Source of the DNA: Luscinia megarhynchos
Taxonomy: Eukaryota; Chordata; Aves; Passeriformes; Turdidae
Length of the DNA: 64,000 nt
NCBI GenBank assembly: GCA_034336665.1
Contig: CM067585.1
Coordinates: 3,033,731 to 3,097,730 of the forward strand
Direction of reading: 5' to 3'
Part shown: in pieces, positions 24,259 through 36,900 of the stretch
Layout of the letters: each line of letters opens with the position of its first letter
Position numbering within the stretch: the stretch's first letter is position 1
Notes under the pieces: model-generated
Told to the model about the DNA's origin: nothing
What the model saw: only the letters and a program-made list of their open reading frames with translations
Databases searched by the model: none
Program-made: the position numbers and the translations under genes

Positions 24259-25802
24259 GTAGATTACAAAGAAAGAAAGAAAATTGCCAGGTGATACAGG
24301 ATCTAAAGCTATGACTTCAACAAGAGTAAAATTTAGACTTAAGAGTCAGAGTCCAATGCAGTGACTATGGCCTGAACAAAACACAAGCCTTTGCAAATCC
24401 AGCAAAAAGGCTTTATTTTTTGGAGATCATGGGAAAGATATGCAGAAAAGCTCAGAAATCCTCAGTAAAAGTTATTGGTTTCACTGCCTGCCAGTGGCCA
24501 TAATTACAGTGAATTGTTCAGAGCAAATAATTCGACAAATTTCTTTCTCACTCATGAAAAATCCATGAGTAGTTCACATGCTCTTTGCATTTGTTTATTG
24601 TTAATATTTATTTATTTGTTCGTATGTGACTTTCTTTGCCTCTATTTTTGCTGTATTTGACTGGTGTTTTGTTGTTATTTTTTTGTTTGTTTGTTTGTTT
24701 TTTATTTTATTTTTCTCTTTGGACATAGGAAAAAGTAGGAATTCAGGCATTCACAGAACTTTCTTAACTTGAATTGTTTCAGGACCTAAAGAAGGTTGTG
24801 CCTTTTCAAACAGCCTTACAAAGAAAAAAAATTGACTTCTCTTTAGAGCAGGCTTAAAATGTCTGTAATTCTTTTAACAAGCCTTTATTCTAATAAATAT
24901 ACTCAGGAATGATCTAGCCTAAAATGTTGTTCGTTGTAAGCACAATTCACTTTTGCTATAATTGCTCCTTCTCATCATTACAGGGACATAATAGGCATTA
25001 TGGAATGCATCTGTTGAATAGACTTTATCAAATATGAAGAATTTAATATATTTTCAGTAACCCTGACTTGTGCTAATCTATTTTATTTTGGTTTTACAGT
25101 TTGTGCAGGATCAACAGAGGACAGTACTCTGAATATCCTACAGGTGCTCGAAATTCATTTTGACACACTTCCAGGAAGACAGGTCTAGTCTAGCATGTAA
25201 TTAATGCTGGTGATTCCACTCTGATCTTTTCACTCCTTTAATGTGCATCTCTGACTGAGAAGGAGATAATAGACAATCATGTAAGGAAATTCTTGATTAT
25301 GACTTGATTGAGCTTGTGTGAGCTCTAGAGAGCTGGTGTTGTCATGGTTTCCAAGCCATTTAACTTATGACATTTTTACATAGACAAGATGTTAGATAGC
25401 CATCCAAAACTTGTAATTTGGATTATGTCTAATCCCTCTTTGAATGTCAGATCAGGTTTATTTTCATAGACAATCAGTGACCAGGTATCATATTAGAAGC
25501 TATAAAAAACAGAATGTCTTCAAGAAAACTTGCAGAACAGAGGACTTGTCTGGAATGAAAAAAAAATCTGTCATTCAACAAAAGAAGCAGATTTGCAATT
25601 TTTAGCAATGCATATTGACAAAAATTTCTGAATCCTCTCATCCTTTAGTGACCATATTTATAATGAGTTGCAAATTTAAAAAAACCAAACAAAAACCAAA
25701 CTATCCCATTACACTGGGATTGGTAATGTCCCTGCAGTTTACAACCTCAATATCTCAGCCCAGGCTGAACTTTCAACAAAACATCGAATCAAATTTTAAT
25801 AT
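24259..25802. other. Unique non-coding sequence with a (TTTG)n tract
   Basis: Sequence after the right target duplication of LTR B copy 1. A T-rich tract with TTTG units occupies about 24672-24713 and AAAG units lie at 24267-24283. No exon or interspersed repeat recognised. Confidence 0.5.
24672..24713. repeat. T-rich (TTTG)n simple repeat
   Basis: T runs interleaved with four TTTG units, then TTTTATTTTATTTTT. A likely polymorphic microsatellite. Confidence 0.8.
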
Positions 25803-25882
25803 AGGTGGGAAGGGATAGCTGAAGGCTGCTATCCAACCCACTGCTCTGTAATGGTCCCAAGTAGATCAGGCTGCTGTCCTTG
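25803..25882 (-). mobile_element. CR1 LINE fragment
   Basis: The order AGGTGGGAAGGGATAGCTGA, then ATCCAACCCACTGCTCTG, then AAGTAGATCAGGCTGCT follows the reverse complement of the CR1 3' region (site of 'tccaacccctgctct...actagatcaggttgctc'). It is short and diverged, with neither the 3' tail nor coding sequence preserved. Confidence 0.6.
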
Positions 25883-27059
25883 AGGAGGAGGTGAGGTGAT
25901 AATAAAATACATTATAAAACCTGCTTAATACTGGGTTGCTTTCAATATGAAATGTTGAAATATTTTCCATTTCCGTTTGTCCAACTTTTGTGTATAGGTA
26001 AGAACAGATATCAGTGAAGTTCTGGACAGAGGGTTTTTTCCACCAGTGATTTTTTCAGAGCCAGCAGAGGGAGCACAATAAAAGAAGTCATTGTACACAT
26101 ATGTCTACTTGTCTGTAGTCAAATTATTAAAAAGATTTCTTCAAGTATGTCAGTGTTGCCAGACCCTTTTACTGGAAGTGAGGTGTGTGTTGAGGTGAGG
26201 GAGCACAAATACAGGAAGCAGAAAGATAGGTTAGTTTTCAGAACAAGAGATAATGTTCCTTATTTTCTGTATCTGCCGACAAGAATGCAGGAATATATAA
26301 TATTTTGTGCTGGAATACTAGATAATTTAATGCAGCTGCTCAAGTAATTTAGTAGCCTGTAGTATCCTTTTTAGAGCATAACAGGAATGCAGTTTTTACT
26401 GACTCAAAAATATCTTAATTTAATAATTTGATCATTAATACTGATTGAATGAGTGGGTTCAAGGAAAATCAGGGAAATAGGTTCACATCCTTTGTTTAGA
26501 AGGAGGTCTTTTGGTTATACATGCACATAGATCATAGTGAACACCTTAAGTCTGACTGTTGCTTAATGATTACAAACACAATTGTAGCCATATTCTACTG
26601 GATCTGTTCCTTTGGTTTCAAAATTGTTCTCAACTTTTTCTTTTGCATTTGAGTGATTCATTAACTGGGTACTACTGTAATGCATAGGGATAACAGGAAT
26701 GAGAAAATAATTTATAAAGCAATGGAATTGGTCCTCATCCACTTCAGTGTTCTAATGTCTTATCCTATAAGTTTCTTTTATGTGTCCTGGTGCAGTCCCC
26801 AACAATGAGGTTATTGGCATGGCTGATGGAACCTCATTGTTCTCACAGTGAAAATGAAGCACACACCTTTCTGACCGAAGCACTCTCAATCCTGCAGAGA
26901 ATCAAAAAGATTTGCAGGAGGTTACACCTTCTCCTTCTGATTTTGTTGAATTTGGTATATCCATGGGAGGCAGCACCACAAAGTATCACTGTCAGCTGAG
27001 CAATGGGAGAAGAGCTGTACATGATGAGGACTCTGGTTAGATCACTTAGGCTTGGTTTG
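25883..27059. other. Unique non-coding sequence
   Basis: I see no repeat, exon or structured element here. Confidence 0.5.
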
Positions 27060-27490
27060 ATTATTTAGGCTTCCCCAGTAAAGTCAGTGTCGTGGGACTT
27101 CAAAGGCAGTCCATTAAATTTTCTCCTTTTCATCTAAATCCAAGATTTACTTGAGTTATCTGAAGATCTGCAGCTACAACAGCTCATGTTGACCAATCAC
27201 ACTGGTGGGGTGGCTCAGCAGTTTAAATTCAGCATCACTGCTGCTCCCTGGCAGAGCAGCCCCACTGTCATTCTCTGAGTGCACTGTAAAGCCTTCAGCC
27301 GTGATTAATGGTCAATGTGTTGATTGCTTTAATCCAGCATGTCACTTATGTGCCTCTGTAGCACCTTCTTTCTACTGTCAAGCTTGTTGGGATCTGTGTG
27401 CCTGAGATGTAGCCTGAGGCATTTGGCTTTTTAGCTGTGAAGACAGGATTTGCAAATTAAATGGAGGAATGTTAATCACTTAATGTCCTT
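27060..27490. promoter_or_regulatory. Candidate conserved non-coding element with octamer-like site
   Basis: The block includes GCCGTGATTAATGGTCAATG (about 27298), TTGATTGCTTTAATCC, a CCAAT context in GTTGACCAATCAC (about 27189), and ATTTGCAAATTAAATGG (about 27448). The last overlaps a 13-mer (TGCAAATTAAATG, 27451-27463) that recurs at 45632-45644 in another candidate element. No open frame or repeat explains it. Confidence 0.35.
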
Positions 27491-30400
27491 GTTTGTTCCT
27501 TTTTAAACTTTGTAGACTAGACAGTTAATCAATTATTTGAAATGATGATTCCTGCAATGCTCACATATGAACACCAGCAAGCTAAGAAAAGTCAGTGGGC
27601 AATCTTGTAATAAGATTTTGAAGTGGGCAATTATTTCATTTCTTACACAGTCTTGGCAACTATAATACACTGGCAGTCTGTGTGCTGATGGTTATTCCAA
27701 TTTACTCAAGAGTCATCAGTAATATATTTGTGGTTTTGTCTGACTGCAAGATGTAAACTTTGTTCTGGGGCACACTTGAAATTCTGGTGTATACTTGAAA
27801 TTGCTGGGAATTCTCTAAGTAGTTGTCTCATTTTTCTAAGGTGCATACTACTCATGAGTGACACATGTTCTGGTAAAAGCAGTTAGAGTACTCCAAAGAA
27901 ATTAGTCCTGTGTGAACTTCTGAAAATTATCCAGTTCTTCTGGGTTAAAGTAGAGTTGGTGATGAGTTTTTCAGTCACTGTCTCCACAGAGAGATAGTGA
28001 AGCAAATGTTATAGTCCAGAGAGATCCAGTGGCTGGAAAAAAATTACAAGATCAGAAGAGTATATTGAGGTTTTTCTTTCCCCAGCTGTTCTTGGTGGAG
28101 TTTTTTCCACTTCTTCCAACTCAGGAGCTGTAGAGAGCCTCATGCAAGGTTAGTGGATACCACGTCCTTCCATCTTCAGTGTGATTGTGTTACTGGACTG
28201 CAAATTACGTGAAGGCATTAGAGACACTATAAAAAGAATGCAGTACTGTGTACTTCTTGTACACCCATCCAGTTCACAATTCACTCATTTTGTGCAAGCC
28301 TGTCTTGGACAAAGACACCAAATTCATATTACTTGTCCATTGCTGTGAGAATTACCAAGAAAGAAGGCAACACCATGAGCCTCAGTGAAATGCATATTCC
28401 CTTATCAGGTATCCTGTTAGGAAAACCATCAGTGATTACACACAAGCTGGGTGCAGCAGGGATTGAGGGGGACAGAGTGGCAGATGTGGGCTGCTCTGAG
28501 TCCTGTCAGGAAGGAATGATTAATGAACAGCAGCTTCAGCTGAGGCTAACCTTTGGAGAGCCGAGCAGGACATCTGCAGAACTGTCAGAGCTTGACAAGG
28601 ACAGAGCTGAACAACCAATTATTCCACCATCACTAAGGTGGGCTGTCAGTTTAATCCCAGACATTCACTTAGGCAAGGACAGGGAAATTTCTCCTTTACA
28701 TAGCAGCACTCTGTTGTGACCTTAACTATTTCTGTACTGCTGAGGGGAGCCATGGGGCAACAGCACAAATACAGAACTCCTGGAGTGAGAAAGGGTAGAG
28801 CAGTCAGAAATCTTGTGTTAAGCACCACAGTGCAAAGAGTTATAGTGGTTCTCTACTCAACTGTAAGTAACGACAAATGGGAATTTTTGTGATTTTAGAA
28901 AAAGAATACAGAATTGGATATTCTGCAGACACCGCAGTACCAGTCACTGATGTTGTCAAAGTTTTATTTATGACAAGATTGCCAACATGTTCTGACTTTA
29001 CCATGCTGAGCTGTGTTTGTCCTCCACAAGAACAGCTGGTCTAGAGACCTGTGGTGCTCATAAAGGCTTTGAGGAGCCTTTCAGTTGGGTGAGTGGGAGC
29101 CAGAAACAAAACCAGTGGGACATCTGCTGCAGATTTAGCTGCAGACATGCACCTATACAAAAGGTACCTGAGTCCTCCAGTTTTGGTTTTGTTTCATTTT
29201 GTCACACAGTTCAGGAAACTGTCATGGATACTTTCAGTGCTACCAGAAAAAAACCCAAGTGGGTGAGGAAAAAATGCAGCTTGGGTCTCTGGATGAAGCT
29301 ACAGGATAGCCTTGTCTTGTTGATTTTTTTCCTAAGCTCTTTATGTGCTCAATGAACACAGAAAAGGGAATTGCCACTGCACCTCTCTCTCCCTGTAAAG
29401 CATGAACTTTGCCATGTTTAATTGGAACATTCAGTTTGTAATCCTTTTATCTGGGAAATGCACTATTGTCACGAAATGAAGACATGAAAAGTCCTGAAAA
29501 TTTTGTAGTAGGATTTTGCAGTAAAATAGAATAAATCTTACTCTTTTATGGTTCATTTTCTGAGTATGTTGGAGAAGTTTTATTGAAAAAACAGAGATGA
29601 TAAATCTCTTTTACACCTGTCTAAATTTATTTTCAAATATGTTTCTGCTATGCAGAAATTTTGCTAATAAACTCCCAGTTGAGATTTAGGCATTATAGCA
29701 ATGTTCTAGATAGCAGAGATCTTATCTGAATGAAGATAAAATACCTTTTCATGGAATTATATTTGCAGATTGCCTCCAGTGCATGTTAGCTATAAAAAGA
29801 TGGCATACCCATCATTGTACCAGAAACCAGTTTTAAAACAGCAGAAAACATTTGGATTTCTGATTGGGGCAGCTCTGCTGCACCAAAAGTGGAGAAAATC
29901 TCAAGAATTCCACTAAAACTATAATACAGAGACTACTACTTTAACCATGCAAAAATTTCTTGACATGGTGAATTCTATCAGCGTCTGAGTTTTCGTGTGT
30001 GTGTAGCATTTACAGCACTGCGTTCCTGTTTCTGTTTGGGAAACACAGGAAGTAGTGACAGCAGTTAAAAGGATAGAAACTGGTGTATGTATATGAAGAA
30101 CTTGCAAAAATTCCTTACAAATCATCTGTATTGCATAAAAATGTGCTTTGAGACATGGAGATATGCAAAATTTGTTCTTCAATTTCAAATGGTGTCAGCG
30201 CTCTTGCAGAAGGTGGAATTCAGTCTGGTGTGTCAGGGAGGCTGCAAGGGGAACAGGCTTGAATATTGATTATTTGATGCTGAATTGCAACCCAGAAATG
30301 TTGAAACAGCATGTATGCAGAGCAGTGTTTTCAAAGCTGAGGTTAAGGCCAAAGTGATTGCTCTTCCTGCTTAGGAATGGATTAAATATGAAATTCCAAC

Positions 30401-32640
30401 ATTAACTTCTTCTGCCCTGCCAGACTCATTTGGAGAGTGAATCTATTGGTTATCTTTTATATTAGTTGAGGAGTTTAAAGGTTTTGTTTGTTTGGATTCT
30501 CTTCATTTATCTTCCTTTCCATTCGGGATTTGCAGGACACACAGTATTTATCATGATCCAGACTGGGTCTTTATTTCAATAGAAAAAAATAGCAGAAACT
30601 AACAGGTAAAATTTTTGTTTTAATTTAATTTCCTAAAATTAGTTGTACATTGATAACAATAGTGAAATATCATTAATTTTAACTAAATTTAGTTGTCTCA
30701 GCCCATGAGAGATGGGCACATTGTATTTTGGTCCAGGCTTCCTTTCTTACAGGTTCTCTTTTTGTGATCTTTGCATTAAAGAACAGTGGACAAGCTTGTT
30801 ATTAATTACTACTGGGGAAAGTCAACTTAGAAATTCCTAAATTAATTAAGAAAAACAAATCTATTGACTGATCCACAGTTAGAGTGGGTTGCTTGCTGGT
30901 TTTCATTTTTTTGACAGAAGATGATCAATATAGAGGGCAATTCCTGTAGTCTTGTTAATAAATATTCACAGAGACATCCTACTGAGAGATCAGGTAGCTT
31001 TGTAATGTGAGCCTGAACCATGGGGAAAGTCAAAAACATCCAGTAGAATGTAATCAATTTAAACTAAAAAATGTTATGAAATTAGTTTCTTAATATTTAA
31101 ATATTTTATAGAGATAATGGGTATTGTCCTCACCATAGATTTGAAAAGCAGGTGGCAGAGGAGATTATTTTGAAAAATGCAAAACTCTGTATATCTAAAT
31201 AAAGGCACTATAAAGTTGTGTACCATAATTAGGCATATATTAATGAAGTGGGCTGCTTCAGGTAGGTCTCCAGTCTAGAGCAGATCACTCCCTTGTTCTT
31301 TCTGTGCATCATGGCTCTTCCAGACAAGGCAATGCTGCAGTTCAGACAACCTCAATCACAACTTTTAGATAGAATTTTTCATGGTATTCAATTTTTGTTG
31401 AATTCTTAGAATTATTTTTTGGAACAAAATACCAGGGAAGTGTGCCTCTAATTGAGGCCAGACTCACAATTGTTCTTTACCAGCAAAACCAACTCTTGCT
31501 GGGCAGTGTTAGACTTCTCAGTCAGAAGCTCTTCTGAGCACAGGCTTAACTCTGCCATTGCTGTGAGTGGAAATCAAAGTTTTATGGAATTGTGTTTTCT
31601 CCTGTTGGTCCTTTATATTGATTACATGGCTTACAAGGCCTTGTACATTTGCTGTTTATTAAGTAGCATTATTGCTTAACAATATATAGATGAAGTATCC
31701 ATAAATGAAACAAAATAATTAATTACTGAATGGAATTATGCCAATTAGCCCTAAATTTTCACAACTAGAAGAAGGTTTAACAAAGTATGTAATGAATCAC
31801 TAAATGATTTAAAGAACATCATAACTCTTTTCATTTTGCCATAAATTATAACCTGGGATTGGTTTTGTAATGGTAATTGCCTTATCTTCATAAATTCTGC
31901 AGTCATATAGAATTTAACTAGTATTGTAGCAGGAGTTCCCAAGAGTGAAAAAAGAACAACAACAAAAAACCCCAGGTGCTGTCAATGGTAATTTAAATAA
32001 GAAAAGGCACATTAAGTGGTTCTTTTCACCAGTAATACGAATTAATTAGCTTTGAGCTGCTTTGGAGGGTTCACATTTTTTTGCTGTGGTCGGTTATGTT
32101 TTATAATTGTATGGAAATGGTTTTGATTCGATCAAATTATCTGGTGTGAGGGTTCTGCAGGAAGGCAGAGGTACAAAAATCAAATGTCTGCCTGCCTTGG
32201 CATGGAGACTGCAGAGGATCAAGGGTGTAAATGAAGATCCTCCAAATGAGTCTCAAGTGTTGGTAAAGGTTGTGCTACAAGTCTGAAATGTGCTGCTGAA
32301 TATGTGTCCCTTGAAGCTAGGAACTACTGAATTTTCTGAATTATGGCTGCTTTGGGGTGTTTAAGCAAATCTCCCTCCAAAGGCACTGTGCAGAGAGTGG
32401 AAATAAGTCTATATTGCACCTAAGTTTCATTAAAAATAAAGGTGTGATGAAAACCAAGAAAAAATATCAGTAGGAAGCATTTTCAGGATTGATATCTTCC
32501 TGTTCTTCAGCATGATGGGTGGATGTTGATTTTGGCATTTGTTCAGCTTTATCACTAAGTGTCAGACGTGGCTTTCCATGAAGATCAGAGCCACACGTGC
32601 CATAAGGAGCTGGTCACCTCAAGGCCGTAAACTGGGAGTC
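27491..32640. other. Unique non-coding sequence
   Basis: No interspersed repeat recognised over 5.1 kb. A 128-codon plus frame at 28333-28719 has balanced composition, and parts of it (GGAATGATTAATGAACAGC, GAACAACCAATTATTCC) look more like a non-coding element than an exon. CTAATACGAATTAATTAGC-like homeodomain sites lie around 32035-32050. Confidence 0.45.
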
Positions 32641-32743
32641 CAACACAATCCATAATTTTCAGCCTGAGTGAATGAAAAAATCAAATCTGGCAGAAAATAT
32701 CAAGATCCTTTGGTCTTTTCTTAGTAGTTTATTAACACATAAA
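32641..32743. repeat. Unclassified 0.1-kb repeat, left copy
   Basis: This segment recurs as a direct repeat at 33892-33999, with about 90% identity by eye and one 5-6 bp indel. On the minus strand it contains AATAAA (in TTAATAAACTAC) followed by about 85 bp of shared sequence, and the match stops just upstream of that signal. This layout resembles the R-U5 end of an LTR or the 3' end of another retroposon. I do not recognise the family. Confidence 0.6.
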
Positions 32744-33249
32744 GTTCCTGGGACATCTTTCTGCTAGAGATGACCAGTGCAAGGTTAAGACAACAAAATA
32801 GATCTTCAGCAGGATTTAGGTGCTCACTACAGAGGCATTTTTCTGGTGTTAAGGAGAACTAATGTTCACATTCTTCTGAATGCACGTCTGTGCAAGGTTA
32901 CTGTTAGAAATATGGAAGGATTATGGTCCTCCATCTGTGGTTCAGCTAATTAATTTAGATACTTAAATAATTTTAGCTCTTGAGTTCTATGTTCTGAGAG
33001 ATCTCCACAAGGTGTTTTCACTCTTTTTGTGTTTTCCCCCTGATTCTCTGTAAATATAAGTGTTCTAAATATTTTTGTCCTGTTATGACAGAGTCAAGAG
33101 CTAAGAGGAGGCAGAAAGAGATTCTTGCTAAGGGTGCCCAGCAGCAGGATGAGAGATGATGGGCACAATTTGGAACATGGAGCATTCCACTTAGATACAG
33201 CAAAATATTTTCTAAATATTTTTTTTCTTAACCCTGTTGGTGCATTCTC
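32744..33249. other. Sequence between the left repeat copy and a CR1
   Basis: No recognised content. It does not resemble the sequence flanking the right repeat copy. Confidence 0.4.
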
Positions 33250-33390
33250 ATCCTTGGGGAGGTTCACAAAAGTTGACTAGACAGACACCTAAGTTGAACT
33301 GATTAGACCTTTGAGCTGAGATGGGGTCTAATGATCTCCAGAGGTCCCTTCCATTCCAAGCCAACTCAATTTATAATTCTGTGATTCATT
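33250..33390 (+). mobile_element. CR1 LINE 3' end
   Basis: CTTGGGGAGGTTCACAAAAG leads into ACCTTTGAGCTGAGATGGGG, GATCTCCAGAGGTCCCTTCC and the tail TAATTCTGTGATTC, which is the CR1 3' end in sense orientation. It is strongly 5'-truncated and carries only 3' untranslated sequence. Confidence 0.88.
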
Positions 33391-33891
33391 GAAAGCATAG
33401 ATGTGTGACACACTCTCGAGGTGGAGTGTTAAGTTCTTTACTGTGTGTTGTCCAAAAGAATTACTTGAGAGAGTTGCAGGAATTTAAAGGTATAGGATGC
33501 ATGTGGGATCATCAAGCTGGACTGCAGAGTAAATTTCCTTTTTTTCCAAAAAAGCTGCAAAAGTTACATAAATTAGAAAGATGAATAGAAGTCACCACTA
33601 GCCTGAGGAGATATCCAAGGGGTATAAGTGAACACTTTTATTTTTGTTGAAAGCAGTTGTCTTGCTTTGCTCTTGGTTATGCTGGTAGAAGGAAGGTGAC
33701 AGAAACAAGGGAGCTGCCTCCTTCTATCCCAGCAAAGACTTTATTTTGTCAGACTCTTAGTTGTTGGCTTCTTAATTTTCGTGTCAGAATAAATTTCATT
33801 CCACTAGACTTAGGTCATGACTTCAGAAAAATTCTGAATAGAGTGATGTGAGAGAAATCTGGTGCTCCAAGTTTACACATTACAGAGGGTT
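33391..33891. other. Unclassified non-coding sequence
   Basis: It lies between the CR1 3' end and the right repeat copy. No exon or family seen. Confidence 0.4.
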
Positions 33892-33999
33892 CAACCCAAT
33901 TCATAAGGGGCCTTTTCAGCCTGGGTGAATGCAAAAATCAAATCTGGCAGAAAATATCAAGATCTTTTGGTCTTTTCTTAGTAATTTATTTGCACATAA
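33892..33999. repeat. Unclassified 0.1-kb repeat, right copy
   Basis: Partner of 32641-32743. The shared core runs from CAACCCAATTCATAA to GCACATAA, and the minus strand again has AATAAA (CAAATAAATTAC). Flanks on both sides differ from the left copy, so the two probably arose by independent insertion of the same family rather than one tandem duplication. Confidence 0.6.
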
Positions 34000-36900
34000 T
34001 AGAATTTACTCTTGTAACAAGAATAAATGCACTTGGGAACCAAAATATCGTTTGGACTCTGGTTTTTCCAAGCACAGAACCTAGAATTAATCATTGGTAT
34101 AGAAAGATTACTTTTTTTTTGGTAGGTTAAGACTAAGAAGAGACAATGGGACATATTTGTTGCTTGACCTTTAGACTTCATACAAAATATAGGGAGAATA
34201 GTGATGAATCTCCAAAGCCTGCTGGCATAGTAAAGTGCTTGGTATTCTATGAAAAAACCATCATGTATTCCCTAAATAGTTCATTTTGTTTTCTAAAGTT
34301 CTGAAAAACTCACTCTATTGAAATGCATGTTGTTGCATCGATTTTTCTAAAATACACCTTGTTATCTTTTCTTTGGTAATTGGTGACTGGTAATGACTTT
34401 GGCAATTTAACTTGTTCTTGCAGACACTTTCCCCATTCCCCTAGATAACTGAAGTCAAGAGAGAGGGCCTGTCTGTCAATCTCTGATGCCTGTCAACTTG
34501 GTTGATTGACAGGTTTTTGTCCCACAATAGACACCATTTCTGCAGCCCCCATTCTGTTATTCTCTTCTTTCTTAATACTTGTGGGGGATGGTGTTTGCCT
34601 TATAATCTGTGTTTAAAATCCAACTTGGAATGAGGCCAGCTCCTAAGAAATTATCACAAAGTCTTCTTAGCTTTGCATCAGGAAAATTCTCTGGAGAGTT
34701 TCATAAGCTGTGATTCCACCTCTCAAAATTACCTTTGCTCAAAAACTAAGCTTCGCTGTTCCTCCAAAATCCCCTTCAAAATCCAACAAAGAGACTGTGA
34801 GGTCTGCTTAATATGTTTTGATATAAAAAAAGGAATTTGTTTGTGTTTTATTTTATTTGGGAAGTTCTTCCTAGTGGAATAAGTGTTATAGTAAATTTTT
34901 GTGTGTATGAAATGGAGGTAAAATATGTGAGCCTGAGAGCAGAGAAGTGGAGGGATGTTTGTTTTATGAGGAATAAGTGAAACAGAAAACAAAGAAAACT
35001 TCTGAAAGGAATGTCACTGTTCACCCCCCCCAAATCATGAATTCTTACAAACATTCTAGTCACTTTGCTATTAATTCACTTAATTGTGAGTTAGCCTTGT
35101 GCATTAGGATTGAGTTGTACTTAAAATTTAAGCCTTTTTTTGATGGAAGTGTAAGAACTGATTTAGCTATTAAAAATTGCATTAGACTTTGTGAAAAAAA
35201 TATTTTTCAAAAACTAAAATTCTTATAATTTTAAAAATGAAAAACTATGTGATAAAATCAGTTGTTGCTGCCATGATTTGTTGAAATCAATAAGGCTTCT
35301 GTGCCATTTATCTGGCTGTAGAATCAAAAATACTGATGTCATTCCACTGGGTGTAATTTGAATAGGACAAAAGGAAGCTAGGGCTGAAGAATTGCCATAT
35401 TGGAATCTGAAGTACCTCGAAGGAAATACTTACCAAGAAATAACCCCATAATACCAATGTTATTCTGATTAATCCCAATATGAAATGCAGCTGTGGACTC
35501 TTACAGATATTCTCCTGGTCCTGGTATCCATGCAGCACTGGGTCTGAACAGAGTACTGAGCAAAGGCCAGTGTGTGTTTTGGGATTGTTCACTTCTTTCA
35601 CATCCACTGTTCAGAGGCTGAGGATTTGGTTATAAAAGAGGTGGATACAGAACTTGAATTCTTTTTATGGGGCAAGGGTGTTTGGTTTGTTGATGGTTCT
35701 TTTTTTCCACTTGAAAAGATAGATTCAATAAAACTGACATACTTCTCCTCTGGTAACATTATGTTCATAACAATTTGATTCATAAAAACCAAAGTTTAAA
35801 CATGAAGAATAAACAATAGCTGAATTGGGGGTTATTGTTTCCTCTAATAACAAATGGAATAAATTAATTAGCTTCCAGAGTCCAATAATCTGGCTGGGAA
35901 ATTGAAATAGATTGAAATAGAATATATATGAATAACCAGTTCTGTTGCACAATATGGACCTTGCAATCTTGAATCCCATTCTTGCTGTATAAATAGCTGA
36001 GCATCCTCAATTCTTTAAAAGAGCACTCAGTATTTCAAGAGAAATAGTCCTGTATATTCTCAGTTAAATTTCTCAGGTGATGCCTCTGCTGCAGCATGTA
36101 CTAAACTGTTACTTTTTGGCCTTGTGAACTGGGGATGACAGGGGGTCCACAGTGTTGGAGCAAAAAGAAATGACAGATGCAGCTGATGTGCTAGGAAATA
36201 CTTAGTTGAGGAGGACAGGAAAGAGGGAAGCAAATTTGGGAAAATGTATAAGTCTTGAACTTTTTCTGAGGTCTTTAATGCATGAATGACTATATAATAT
36301 ATTCTCCACGCATTAAGAAGAGAAAAATACCCCAGTATGATAGAAAATGTTTGAGTGATTTACTCTGTGCATCTTGGGTCTGTCTATGTTTGGATGTTGC
36401 TCACCTTTTTTTTTTTTTTTCCATAGAGTTACAAAGACCAGCCCAGGATAGAAATGAACTCATTCCCCAGAGTGCTTTCTGCATAAAGTGGCCACATCCT
36501 CTATGCATCAGGAAACACAGATAGCAAGTAGGAATGACAAATTTAGGGAACTAAGAGAAACCACATCTTCGTTGCTGCTTCCTTTTGAGGGCAATTCTTT
36601 CCTGTCCCTGCTGAACCATTCATTCAACCTGCCAAAAGTGTGGCTAAGGGAATGCTGCAATTTTCTAAGCTTCAGAATAGGGGGCAGTAAGGTCACAGTA
36701 TTGCTTGAACAATTTTTTTCTACTAATGCTGGAGAACACAGTGTTAAAGTGATTGAGAATGGCTGCATGTTTGCTTTTGATTCTGGACTTACCTTTCATC
36801 CTGTGATAAGCTGGTGTTGCAGGAACCCCTGCTGTTGCAAGAGACTCTGTGGCAGACAAGGTGTAGAAATTGTGATCATCCAGTTAAAGAAGACCATTCT

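Noticed and set aside
28333..28719. 128-codon plus-strand frame with balanced composition
   Set aside because: No recognised domain or flanking splice signals, and parts look like homeodomain-rich non-coding sequence. Kept as unique non-coding sequence pending RNA evidence.
32641..33999. An internally deleted provirus with the two 0.1-kb repeats as its LTRs
   Set aside because: The homology is only about 103 bp and stops at the AATAAA, so no shared U3 is visible. The interval contains a CR1 3' end and no viral sequence.
36407..36426. Long T tract followed by CCATAG, resembling a 3' splice site
   Set aside because: A frame continues downstream but encodes nothing recognisable and no good donor follows.
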